From: Stenotrophomonas_A sp035629025
GTDB lineage: Bacteria; Pseudomonadota; Gammaproteobacteria; Xanthomonadales; Xanthomonadaceae
Assembly (NCBI GenBank): GCA_035629025.1
Contig: DASPIU010000018.1
Span: 13,196-77,195, forward strand
Direction: 5' to 3'
DNA: 64,000 bases
How positions within the stretch are numbered: the first letter of the stretch is position 1; every line of letters starts with the position of its first letter. The position numbers and the translations under genes were made by a program. Below, piece after piece: positions 1 to 7,998 of the stretch. The notes below the pieces were generated by a model that was not told the DNA's origin, ran no database searches, and was given only the letters and a program-made list of their open reading frames with translations.

Positions 1-249
1 GTCGGCCATCAGCCGGGCGATGTCGGCTTCGTTGTAGGCAGCCACCGCATCCACGTCGAAGCCGGAATACGCGCGGCGAAAACCCTCGCGTTTCTTCAGG
101 ATGGTTTCCCAGCTCAGGCCAGCCTGGTTGATCTCCAGCAGCAGGCGTTCAAACAGTTCGGCCTCCTCGCGCTGCGGGAAGCCGTATTCGTGGTCGTGAT
201 AATGGCCGTGGACCGGATGGCCCGGCGCGATGCTGCAATAGCCGCTCAT
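1..249 (-). CDS. tag: DNA-3-methyladenine glycosylase I, partial (3' end outside window)
   Basis: The first 83 codons are present and the rest lies beyond position 1. The product excises 3-methyladenine from alkylated DNA in base excision repair. The N-terminus has Cys5 and the YHDHEYG motif (His18), which match Cys4 and His17 of E. coli Tag; these belong to its zinc site. It is followed by the family segment QAGLSWETILKKRE (residues 42-55). The ATG overlaps the stop of the upstream DUF4153 gene (ATGA), so the two are probably co-transcribed. The C-terminal zinc ligands (His and Cys) cannot be checked here. Confidence 0.93.
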   Translation of the reverse strand, partial: MSGYCSIAPGHPVHGHYHDHEYGFPQREEAELFERLLLEINQAGLSWETILKKREGFRRAYSGFDVDAVAAYNEADIARLMAD

Positions 250-2057
250 GGGTTGGCCTTCGCGGCTGCTTCGTCGCTACGGATCTCGGTCACTGATTGT
301 GGTTTGCCAGCGCCCACCGCCAGGTCGGGCCAGCGGCGCGGCGTGACGTGCAGTTCGCCGGCGCGCAGCATGCGGCCGACTTCGCCGTCCTCGCGCCGGT
401 TCACGGTGAAGGTGGTGCGGCCGGCATTGCGCCAGCGGCCATCCTCGCGCGTGTGCAACATGCAGTTGGCAAAAGCGCCGCCCATGATGTCGCACAGCAG
501 CGTGTCCGCGCTGCCATCGCCATCCAGATCACGCACCACCAGCACGCATTCGGACCCACGCAGGCGGCACTCGTGGCTGTCGAGCTTGCCGCTGAACAGC
601 TCCTGCCACCACGCAGCATCTGGCGCGCTGCTGCCCTTCGCCAGTTCGACGCGGCGCTGCAGTTCCAGCGGGTCAGTGATGCGGTCGCGCTTGCGTTCAT
701 GCGGCGTACGGTAGCCCCAGCGCGTGGTGCCGTCGAGCGCGCGCTGCAACGTGCCCACGGACTCGGCATGCCCGCGGAACAGCGGATCATTGCGCAACGC
801 CTGCACCGCCTGATAGCCGCGGCGGCCGGTATCGAAGCGCAGATATTCGGCATCGTCCCTGACCACCTCGGGCGCCGCCGCGCGCATGCGCGCCACCTGG
901 CTGCTGACCACGATCCGCCACGGGTCGAGCACGGGCGAATTGACCAGCAGCACCAGCGCCATCACCACCCACGACAGCCGGCAGTTCAACGGCGACAACC
1001 CGGCCAGCCAGCCTTCGCGCGGCCGCAGCGCCACCAGCGCATAGCCGAACGCGTACAGAACCGCGACCAACGCGGCCAGCGCGCCCCAGAAGCGCTCGGC
1101 GGTCCAGCCGTACTGGCCGATGCGCAGTCCCATCGCGACCAGTGCCAAGGTCGCGTACAGCGGCATCGTCAGCAGTCCGGCCTCGACCACCCGGCGCAGC
1201 CAGGTGGGATAGGGCCGCGGTCCGCGCCCGTCCTGATACACCGCGTTGATCAGGATGACATGCAGCGCCACCAGGCTCAGCAGCACGCTGGCCGCCGAGC
1301 GCGTCTTCCACAGCGGCGCCAGCCCGGTGAACGGCAGGCTGACGGCAAAGATCAGCGCGATGAAGGCGACCAGGGGCAGCAGCCCCTTGGACGCGACGAT
1401 CAGGAGTTGCCGCACGACCTGCACCGCGCGCGGCTGGGTGCGCGCAATCAGGATGCCGAAGCCGACGATGGCGCCAGTGGCCAGATGGACGAAGGCATCT
1501 TCGCGGAACAGCTGGCGGAAGAAAGTGATGTCCACCAGCGCAAACAGCGCCGCCCACAACATCAGGATGCCCCAGCACACGCCGGTGAACAGCAGGGTCA
1601 GCAGCACGGTGATGGCGTTCTGCCAGGCGTGCTCGAACAGCTCGCCGTAGCCGGCGCGCCAGTGGCCGCTGGCCAGCCGCGCCTGCAGCCAGGGCAGGGC
1701 CACGAACAATCCCAGCACCAGGCTGCTGCCGAATGGCACCAGCACCTCATGGCTGCTCAGGTTCGGCGCGCCGGTCGCGTTCCATGCCGCCCAGGCGGCC
1801 AGGGCCAGGAACACCACGAACAGGATCGCCGCGTGCTGCCAGAAGCGGCGGTCGCGCAGGTCCACCACGCTCAGGGTCATCGCACAAGGCACGCCCAGCA
1901 CCAGCGTGTACCAGCAGATCCGCCCACCCAGCGCATCGAACGGCCACCAGCCTTCGCTGTGGCCCTTTTGCGCCAGGTACAGCAGCCCGCCCTGCAGCAG
2001 GGCGACGAGCACGATGAAGGAACGGGTCTGCGGCGGCAGCGCGGAATCCTTGGTCAT
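246..2057 (-). CDS. DUF4153 family multi-pass membrane protein
   Basis: This is a 603-residue protein with a long hydrophobic N-terminal two-thirds (about ten predicted membrane segments between residues 12 and 380) and a polar C-terminal part of about 200 residues. The C-terminal part includes D-L-D-G-D-G-S-A-D, which resembles a calcium-binding DxDxDG loop. It matches the DUF4153 family, whose function is unknown. I chose ATG 2057; the open frame continues upstream but there it lies antisense to yqgE. A CATAAT hexamer at 2084-2089 (read on minus) could be its -10 element. It overlaps tag by 4 bp. Confidence 0.85.
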   Translation of the reverse strand: MTKDSALPPQTRSFIVLVALLQGGLLYLAQKGHSEGWWPFDALGGRICWYTLVLGVPCAMTLSVVDLRDRRFWQHAAILFVVFLALAAWAAWNATGAPNLSSHEVLVPFGSSLVLGLFVALPWLQARLASGHWRAGYGELFEHAWQNAITVLLTLLFTGVCWGILMLWAALFALVDITFFRQLFREDAFVHLATGAIVGFGILIARTQPRAVQVVRQLLIVASKGLLPLVAFIALIFAVSLPFTGLAPLWKTRSAASVLLSLVALHVILINAVYQDGRGPRPYPTWLRRVVEAGLLTMPLYATLALVAMGLRIGQYGWTAERFWGALAALVAVLYAFGYALVALRPREGWLAGLSPLNCRLSWVVMALVLLVNSPVLDPWRIVVSSQVARMRAAAPEVVRDDAEYLRFDTGRRGYQAVQALRNDPLFRGHAESVGTLQRALDGTTRWGYRTPHERKRDRITDPLELQRRVELAKGSSAPDAAWWQELFSGKLDSHECRLRGSECVLVVRDLDGDGSADTLLCDIMGGAFANCMLHTREDGRWRNAGRTTFTVNRREDGEVGRMLRAGELHVTPRRWPDLAVGAGKPQSVTEIRSDEAAAKANP

Positions 2058-2132
2058 GAAGTGCTCGTCCGTGGGCGTGTGCCGATTATGGATAAATTTT
2101 CCACCGGAGGGCCGCGCCCAGGCAGGGGGCGG

Positions 2133-2148
2133 TAGAATGCGGCGCATG
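2133..2148 (+). promoter_or_regulatory. -10 element placed for a leaderless yqgE transcript
   Basis: TAGAAT (2133-2138) is followed after 7 nt by the yqgE ATG (2146). With normal spacing from a -10 element, transcription would start at or next to the A of the start codon, and no Shine-Dalgarno sequence precedes the gene. I see no convincing -35. The alternative is an in-frame ATG at 2137 that overlaps the hexamer. Confidence 0.45.
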
Positions 2149-2709
2149 TCCGCGCCGGCCACCCAACTGACCCGCCAATTGCTGATCGCGCTGCCCGCGC
2201 TGTCGGACCCGAGCTTTTCGCGCAGCGTTGCCTTGATCTGCCAGCACGATGACAACGGCGCCATGGGCGTCATGGTCAACCGGCCGTCCGAGTACACGCT
2301 GGGCGAGGTGCTGGGGCAGATGGGCATCGAAACCGACGATCCGGCCCTGCGCGAGCGCATCGTGCTCAGCGGCGGCCCGGTGCATCCGGAGCGCGGCTTC
2401 GTCGTCCACGACGGCCAGCCCTGGGATTCCAGCCTGTCGCTCGGCGCCGGACTGTTCCTGACCACTTCGCGCGACGTGCTCGAAGCCATGGCCGAGGGCC
2501 AGGGCCCGGCGCATGCCCTGGTCGCGCTCGGTTGCGCGGGTTGGGGCGCCGGCCAGCTCGACCTGGAACTGGGCGAGAACAGCTGGCTTACCGTGCCGGC
2601 CGACGCCGAACTGCTGTTCGACCTGCCGCTGGACCAGCGCTGGCAGGCCGCGGCCGGGCGCATCGGCGTGGACCTGTTCCGCCTCACCGACTACAGCGGG
2701 CATGCCTGA
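2146..2709 (+). CDS. yqgE: YqgE/AlgH family protein
   Basis: This 187-residue protein of the UPF0301 (YqgE/AlgH) family starts with LTRQLLIALPALSDPSF and has the conserved NGAMGVMVNRPSE and LSGGPVHPERGF segments and a C-terminal GWGAGQLDLEL. Its biochemical role is not established; in many Proteobacteria it sits next to ruvX, as here. Its last 8 bp overlap the ruvX start, indicating translational coupling. The start at ATG 2146 gives the usual family N-terminus. Confidence 0.93.
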   Translation: MSAPATQLTRQLLIALPALSDPSFSRSVALICQHDDNGAMGVMVNRPSEYTLGEVLGQMGIETDDPALRERIVLSGGPVHPERGFVVHDGQPWDSSLSLGAGLFLTTSRDVLEAMAEGQGPAHALVALGCAGWGAGQLDLELGENSWLTVPADAELLFDLPLDQRWQAAAGRIGVDLFRLTDYSGHA

Positions 2710-3169
2710 GGCGCCCGCGATCGCCCGCGACGCATCCGTGCTCGGCTTCGATGTCGGCTCCAAGCGTATTGGCGTGGCGGTCGGCAGTGCCCTGGTCGGC
2801 GGTGCCCGCGCGGTGGCGGTGATCGAGGTGCGCGGCGGCGGCCCGGACTGGGCCGCGCTGGATCGCGTGCAGCGTGACTGGCGCCCCGCCGGCCTGGTGG
2901 TCGGCGACCCGCTGACCCTGGAAGGTGAGGACCAGCCCGCGCGCAAGCGTGCCCACGCTTTTGCCCGGCAACTGCGCGAGCGCTACAAGTTGCCGGTAGT
3001 GCTGGTTGACGAACGCTCCAGCTCGGTCGAAGCCGCGCAGCGTTTCGCCCGCGAGCGCGCCGAAGGCCGCAAGCGCCGCCGCGATGCCGAGGCGCTGGAC
3101 GCGGTCGCCGCCGCGGTCATCGTCGAGCGCTGGCTGTCCGCGCCCGACCAGGCCCATCCCGTTTCCTGA
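2702..3169 (+). CDS. ruvX: Holliday junction resolvase-like protein RuvX
   Basis: A 155-residue RNase H-fold protein of the RuvX/YqgF family, implicated in pre-16S rRNA 5'-end processing and/or branched DNA resolution. The first acidic residue lies in GFDVGSKRIGVAVG, the VVGDPL strand follows, then VDERSSS and RDAEALDAVAAAVI with the last catalytic Asp. It overlaps yqgE by 8 bp and is followed 10 bp later by pyrB, so the three probably form one operon. Confidence 0.95.
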   Translation: MPEAPAIARDASVLGFDVGSKRIGVAVGSALVGGARAVAVIEVRGGGPDWAALDRVQRDWRPAGLVVGDPLTLEGEDQPARKRAHAFARQLRERYKLPVVLVDERSSSVEAAQRFARERAEGRKRRRDAEALDAVAAAVIVERWLSAPDQAHPVS

Positions 3170-3179
3170 CTGCCCCACC

Positions 3180-4124
3180 ATGACCATGCAACTGGACGCC
3201 AACGGCCGCCTGCGCCACCTGCTCACCCTTGAAGGTCTTCCGCGCGCCACCTTGCTGCAATTGCTCGACCGCGCCGGTCAGATCCGCGATGCCGCCGTCG
3301 GCCGCGTCGGCAAGCGCAACGTGCTCGCCGGCAGCGCCGTGTGCACGCTGTTCTTCGAGCCTTCCACGCGCACCCGCAGTTCCTTCCAGCTCGCCGCGCA
3401 GCGCCTGGGCGCGGACGTGCTCAATTTCGACGCGTCCACCTCGTCCACCCGCAAGGGCGAGAGCGACCGCGACACCTTGAAGAACCTGGAAGCGATGAGC
3501 GTGCGCGGCTTTGTCGTGCGCCATCCGGAGGACGGCGCGGTCGCGCGCCTGGCTGCCGAAGCCGGCGAGGGTACCGCCCTGGTCAATGCCGGCGACGGGC
3601 GCAGCGCGCACCCGACCCAGGGCCTGCTCGACATGCTCACCCTGCGCCAGAGCAAGGGCAGCGACTTTTCCCGGCTCAAGGTGCTGATCGTCGGCGACGT
3701 CAAGCATTCGCGCGTGGCCCGCTCGGACCTGCATGCGCTGCGCACGCTCGGCGCTGGCGAGATTCGCGTCTGCGGTCCGGCTTCGCTGCTGCCGGAAGAC
3801 GGTTTGCTGGAAGGCTGCCAGGTCGGCGACGACCTCGACGCCATGCTCGAAGGCGTGGACGCGGTGATGATGCTGCGCCTGCAACGCGAGCGCATGGAAG
3901 AAGGACTGGTGCCCTCGCTCGAGCAGTACCACACCCGCTACGGCCTGACCGCCACGCGCCTGCGCCGCGCCGCGCCCGATGCGGCGGTACTGCACCCAGG
4001 TCCGGTCAACCGCGGCGTGGAAATCACCGATGAGGTGGTGGACGGCCCGCAGTCCTGGGTGTTGCGCCAGGTCGCCAATGGCGTGGCCGTGCGCATGGCG
4101 GTGCTGGAAACGCTGCTCGGCTGA
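3180..4124 (+). CDS. pyrB: Aspartate carbamoyltransferase catalytic subunit
   Basis: A 314-residue ATCase that joins carbamoyl phosphate and aspartate in the first committed step of pyrimidine synthesis. The carbamoyl-phosphate motif FEPSTRTRSSF (residues 57-67), the ASTSSTRKGES loop, HPTQ and the C-terminal HPGPVNRG are all present. The length matches stand-alone bacterial ATCases. No pyrI or pyrC is adjacent. ATG 3180 is used; an alternative in-frame ATG lies 6 bp further on. Confidence 0.97.
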   Translation: MTMQLDANGRLRHLLTLEGLPRATLLQLLDRAGQIRDAAVGRVGKRNVLAGSAVCTLFFEPSTRTRSSFQLAAQRLGADVLNFDASTSSTRKGESDRDTLKNLEAMSVRGFVVRHPEDGAVARLAAEAGEGTALVNAGDGRSAHPTQGLLDMLTLRQSKGSDFSRLKVLIVGDVKHSRVARSDLHALRTLGAGEIRVCGPASLLPEDGLLEGCQVGDDLDAMLEGVDAVMMLRLQRERMEEGLVPSLEQYHTRYGLTATRLRRAAPDAAVLHPGPVNRGVEITDEVVDGPQSWVLRQVANGVAVRMAVLETLLG

Positions 4125-4130
4125 GCACGG

Positions 4131-4155
4131 CTGGCGCTGCCGTGGGCAGCGCCGG
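4131..4155 (+). terminator. GC-rich hairpin after pyrB
   Basis: GGCGCTGCC (4133-4141) and GGCAGCGCC (4145-4153) form a perfect 9-bp stem with a GTG loop immediately after the pyrB stop. No T-run follows, so it is not a canonical intrinsic terminator. It may attenuate read-through or protect the 3' end. Confidence 0.4.
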
Positions 4156-4185
4156 CGGCGTGCGCGCGATTACCTGGAAGCGCCG

Positions 4186-5127
4186 ATGAACCACTCCGCC
4201 GAACCGCCAGCTCCGCTGGACGATCCTCCCGCCGCCGACGCCGACCGGCGCAGCCGGCGCTGGGTCGCGCTGTTCTGGATTCTGACCTTCGTGGCCGCGG
4301 CGCTCGGCAATACCGCCACCGGGATGATGGACGCGCAGCGTGACGGCCTGCCAGTGGCCGCCTGGCAGATGCTGACCTGGGAATTCACCAGCATCGGTGT
4401 GTCCCTGGCCTTGCTGCCGCTGGTGTTGCGCGCCTGCGGGCGCTGGCCGCTGCATGCCGACAACTGGCGCCACCGGCTGCCGCTGTACCTGGCGGGCAGC
4501 GTGCTGTGGTCGCTGCTGCATGTGGCCGGCATGGTGCTGTTGCGCAAGGCCGTCTATGCGCTGGCCGGCGATCACTACGACTTCGGCAATGCCTGGGTGC
4601 GCTGGGGCTACGAATACCTCAAGGACGTGCGCACCTTTGCCCTGCTGGTCATCACCACGCATGCCGCGGCCTGGTTCGGTCGGCGCCTGCAGGGCGAGGC
4701 GCGGCTGTTCGATGTGCCCGACGAGGGCCCGCCGCTGGAGCCGGTGGAGCGGCCGGAACGCTTCCTGGTGCGCAAGCTCGGTCGCGACTTCCTGGTCGCC
4801 GCGGTGGACATCGAATGGCTGCAGGCCGCCGGCAACTACGTCAACCTGCACGTGCGCGGCCATGACTACCCGCTGCGCAGCACGATGGCCGCGATCGAGG
4901 CGCGCCTGGATGCCCAGGCATTCGTGCGCGTGCACCGCAGCTACCTGGTCAACCTGGGGCGGGTGGTGTCGATCGAGCCGCTGGACAGCGGCGATGCGCG
5001 CGTGCACATGGACGATGGCAGCGCGCTGCCGTGCAGCCGGCGCTACCTGGCCGCGCTGCGCGAAGCTGCCGCCGAGGGCAGGGCCCCGGGCGCCGCGCCG
5101 CGCCAGGCCCCGCCGCCGGCCGCCTGA
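4186..5127 (+). CDS. Membrane-anchored LytTR family transcriptional regulator
   Basis: This 313-residue protein has two parts. Residues ~27-165 hold about four hydrophobic segments. Residues ~185-290 form a LytTR DNA-binding domain, with RFLVRKLGRDFLVAAVDIEWLQAAGNYV and FVRVHRSYLVNLGRV as the diagnostic strands. There is no receiver domain, so signal sensing probably occurs through the membrane part, with direct binding to promoter DNA. No partner kinase or obvious target gene adjoins it. The tail is Ala/Pro-rich and likely disordered. Confidence 0.88.
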   Translation: MNHSAEPPAPLDDPPAADADRRSRRWVALFWILTFVAAALGNTATGMMDAQRDGLPVAAWQMLTWEFTSIGVSLALLPLVLRACGRWPLHADNWRHRLPLYLAGSVLWSLLHVAGMVLLRKAVYALAGDHYDFGNAWVRWGYEYLKDVRTFALLVITTHAAAWFGRRLQGEARLFDVPDEGPPLEPVERPERFLVRKLGRDFLVAAVDIEWLQAAGNYVNLHVRGHDYPLRSTMAAIEARLDAQAFVRVHRSYLVNLGRVVSIEPLDSGDARVHMDDGSALPCSRRYLAALREAAAEGRAPGAAPRQAPPPAA

Positions 5128-5217
5128 GCCAGCGCGGTCAAGATTTTCCTGCACTGCGGCTAGGCGCCAGGCGAGGCCAACGCGTATCTTGTGGCGTTTA
5201 CGCCCAGGCCCGCGCCC

Positions 5218-6582
5218 ATGACCCAGCCCATCGCCGCCCCGGAACGCCTCAGCCACGCGCTCAAGCCGCGCCAACTGATCATGATGGGGCTGGGCAGCGC
5301 GATCGGCGCCGGGCTGTTCCTGGGCTCGGGCGTCGGCGTGCAGGTTGCCGGACCGGCGGTGCTGCTTTCCTATCTGCTCGCCGGCGCGCTGGTGATCATC
5401 GTGATGAATGCCCTGGGCGAAATGGCCGCGGCCAAGCCCACCAGCGGCGCGTTCTCGGTGTACGCCGCCGACGCCATGGGCGAGACCGCCGGCGCCACCG
5501 TGGGCTGGCTGTGGTGGGTGCAACTGGTGATCGTGATTGCCGCCGAGGCGGTGGGCGCGGCCGGCCTGCTGGCCACGGTGTGGCCGGCGCTGCCGGTGCC
5601 GCTGCTGGCGCTGACCTTCATGCTCGCGTTCACCGCCATCAACCTGATGGGCGTGCGCAACTTCGGCGAATTCGAGTTCTGGTTCGCCATCGTCAAGGTG
5701 CTGGCGATCCTGGCCTTCATCGCCATCGGCATCGCGCTGCTGGCCGGCTGGTTGCCGCATGCGGTGTCGCCGGGCTTCTCCAATTTCACCGCCAATGGCG
5801 GCTTTGCGCCGCGCGGCATGGCCGGCGTCGGCGCGGCGTTGCTGGTGGTGGTGTTCGCCTTCGGCGGCACCGAGATCGTGGCCGTGGCCGCAGCCGAAAC
5901 CGCCGACCCCGAGCGCAGCATTGCCCGCGCCATCCGCACCGTGGCCTGGCGCATCCTGGTGTTCTACATCGGCTCGCTGGGCGTGATCATCGCCGTGGTG
6001 CCGTGGACCAGCGAGGCGCTCAAGTCGCCCTTCGCCGCGGTGCTGCAGGCCGCGGCCATTCCCGGCGCGGCCACCGCCATCACCCTGATCGCGGTGGTGG
6101 CGCTGCTATCGGCGCTGAACGCCAATCTCTATGGCGCCTCGCGGATGATCTTCTCGCTGGCGCAGCGGCAGGAAGCGCCGCGCTGGCTCAGCCGCACCAG
6201 CGCACGCAAGGTGCCGGTGGCGGCGGTGCTGGCCAGCGTCGCGTTCGGCTTCGTCGCCGCGATCCTCGAACTGCTGTACCCCAACCGGGTGCTGCCGATG
6301 CTGTTGAACGTGGTCGGTGCCACCTGCCTGCTGGTGTGGACGATCTCGCTGTTGGCCCAGCTGATACTGCGTGCGCGCGCGGACCGCAACGCGACGCCGC
6401 TGCCGTTCCGCATGTCCGGCTACCCGTGGCTGACGCTGCTGGCGCTGGCGATCCTGGCGCTGATCTTCGTGCTGCTGATCGCCACGCCGGACACGCGCAT
6501 GCAGTTCATCTCGATGGCGTCACTGACCGCCGCCATCGCGGTGATCAGCGAGATCTCACGGCGGGTGCGGCGCGCGCGCTGA
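5218..6582 (+). CDS. Amino acid permease, APC superfamily (AAT type)
   Basis: A 454-residue inner-membrane transporter. The first helix carries GLGSAIGAGLFLGSG, the signature of amino acid/H+ symporters of the AAT branch (CycA, AroP, GabP relatives), followed by ~12 membrane segments and the FAFGGTEIVAVAAAET helix. The substrate cannot be told from sequence. I chose ATG 5218; an upstream GTG at 5191 would add nine residues but lies close to a possible -10 (TATCTT, 5184-5189). It converges with the next gene, with only 16 bp between stops. Confidence 0.9.
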   Translation: MTQPIAAPERLSHALKPRQLIMMGLGSAIGAGLFLGSGVGVQVAGPAVLLSYLLAGALVIIVMNALGEMAAAKPTSGAFSVYAADAMGETAGATVGWLWWVQLVIVIAAEAVGAAGLLATVWPALPVPLLALTFMLAFTAINLMGVRNFGEFEFWFAIVKVLAILAFIAIGIALLAGWLPHAVSPGFSNFTANGGFAPRGMAGVGAALLVVVFAFGGTEIVAVAAAETADPERSIARAIRTVAWRILVFYIGSLGVIIAVVPWTSEALKSPFAAVLQAAAIPGAATAITLIAVVALLSALNANLYGASRMIFSLAQRQEAPRWLSRTSARKVPVAAVLASVAFGFVAAILELLYPNRVLPMLLNVVGATCLLVWTISLLAQLILRARADRNATPLPFRMSGYPWLTLLALAILALIFVLLIATPDTRMQFISMASLTAAIAVISEISRRVRRAR

Positions 6583-6598
6583 AGCAGGTGCGTCGCGG

Positions 6599-7411
6599 CT
6601 ACGGTGAAGCGCCCGCGGGCGCGGCGCGCTGCGCGAACAGCCACTCCCACATGCGCGGGTCGGCATAGGTCGCGTCCCAGGCATTGTGGTTGCCGTCCGG
6701 ATATTCGCTGTAGCGCATGTTGGCGCCGGCCAGGCGCGCGGCCTTGTACAGGCGGCGGTCGTCGCCCGGCGGCACCTGGTCGTCAAGCGCGCCATGGAAC
6801 ATCCACACCGGCAGCTTGCGCAGGTGCTGCACCACCACCGCATAGCGGTCGCGTACGCCGGCCACCTCGCTGACGTAGAGCTGGTCCTCGTCGCTGCGCG
6901 GCGAATGCAGGGCACCGCAGATCGGCACCATCGCGGCGAAGCGCTGCGGCTGCATCAGCGCGATCTCCCAGGCGCCGTAGCCGCCCATCGACATGCCGGT
7001 GAGGTAGGTGCGCGCCGGGTCGCCGCCGAATTCCGCGCTAGCCGCATCCAGTGCGGCCAGTGCCATGCGCGCGTTGACCCCCATCCACTGCTCGTCCTCG
7101 GGCACCTGCGGGAATACCGCCAGCGCCGGAAACTCGGTGGCGTGCTCGCGCAGGTAGGGGCCGAGGCCGGATTCGGTCTGGCTGTGGCCGTCGTCGCCGC
7201 GTTCGCCAGAACCGTGCAGGAACAGCACCACGGGCAACGGCCCGTCCTGCTGCTGCCGGGCCAGCGGCACGAACACGGCGTAGCGATACAACCGGCCTTC
7301 CACTGTCAGCTCGCGATGGACGAAGTGGCCGCGCGGCGGTGCGGAGGGCGTGGTGGCACAGGCGGCAAGCATGGACATCCCCAGGGCGAGCAGGAATTGG
7401 CGGCGAAGCAT
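6599..7411 (-). CDS. Alpha/beta-hydrolase lipoprotein (PHB depolymerase/esterase-like)
   Basis: A 270-residue secreted hydrolase. The N-terminus MLRRQFLLALGMSMLAAC combines a twin-arginine-like RRQF with a lipobox ending at Cys18, so it is probably a lipoprotein. The nucleophile elbow is GMSMGGYG, the Asp lies in HGALDDQVP and the His in YPDGNHNAWD, giving a complete triad. HGSGERG forms the oxyanion region. The family includes predicted carbohydrate or polyester esterases; the substrate is unknown. It stands alone. Confidence 0.85.
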   Translation of the reverse strand: MLRRQFLLALGMSMLAACATTPSAPPRGHFVHRELTVEGRLYRYAVFVPLARQQQDGPLPVVLFLHGSGERGDDGHSQTESGLGPYLREHATEFPALAVFPQVPEDEQWMGVNARMALAALDAASAEFGGDPARTYLTGMSMGGYGAWEIALMQPQRFAAMVPICGALHSPRSDEDQLYVSEVAGVRDRYAVVVQHLRKLPVWMFHGALDDQVPPGDDRRLYKAARLAGANMRYSEYPDGNHNAWDATYADPRMWEWLFAQRAAPAGASP

Positions 7412-7524
7412 GCGCGGTTCCGGTATTGCGAAGGGCGAGTATCGCCGCGCGCGTGGCCGCTGCGGGCGGCGCGGCCCGCGGCGTTCGGGCAAGGTTCTGG
7501 TTTGCCCCGGGTGGCGTAGCTGGC

Positions 7525-7998
7525 TCAGCTGCCGCCGGCCTGGCGCCACAGGTGGCCCAGCGTGGCCTCGTGCAACAGCACGCAGGCCCAGAACGCGAAC
7601 TGGTAGGACAGCTTGCGGTTCTTGTGGCGCAAGGCGCGCTGGGCCAGCAGGGCGCCGGGCCAGCCGCCGCCCAGTTCCAGCAGGTGCAGCACGACTTCCG
7701 GCGTGCGCTGTTCCTGGCGGCGCGCGGCCCGCTTGTCGCGTGCGTAGGCCAGGAAGGTCAACAGCGCCAGCGCGCCGAAGGTGGCCACGGCCCAGGCCGG
7801 CAATACGCCGTCGCGCAGCATCAGCCAGAGCAGCGCGGCATGTGCGCCGACCAATGCCAGCGCGCCGAAGTCGGCGGCACGGCGCAGCCGCGAAGGCGCA
7901 CGCCCGACGCCAGCACGCGCAGCCGGACGTGTGCCTTTCGCGCGCGCCGCAGCCGGCTTGCGCGCCGTCTTCGAGCGTGGGGCGGCGGCGCGCTTCAA
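7525..7998 (-). CDS. DUF1294 membrane protein with basic N-terminal tail (TTG start)
   Basis: The only start that fits is a TTG whose bases overlap the mgtE stop (TTGA). It gives 157 residues. Residues 1-45 are rich in Lys, Arg and Ala; two membrane segments follow, then the DUF1294 motif with YARDKRAARR, TPEVVLHLLELGGGWPGALLAQR and RHKNRKLSYQ. Relatives often carry a cold-shock domain at the N-terminus, which is absent here and replaced by the basic tail. Function is unknown. Confidence 0.82.
   Translation of the reverse strand: MKRAAAPRSKTARKPAAARAKGTRPAARAGVGRAPSRLRRAADFGALALVGAHAALLWLMLRDGVLPAWAVATFGALALLTFLAYARDKRAARRQEQRTPEVVLHLLELGGGWPGALLAQRALRHKNRKLSYQFAFWACVLLHEATLGHLWRQAGGS

Noticed and set aside
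2058..2687. N-terminal extension of the DUF4153 gene
   Set aside because: The extension lies antisense to yqgE and has low-complexity Ser/Arg/Ala sequence; ATG 2057 gives a sensible membrane protein.
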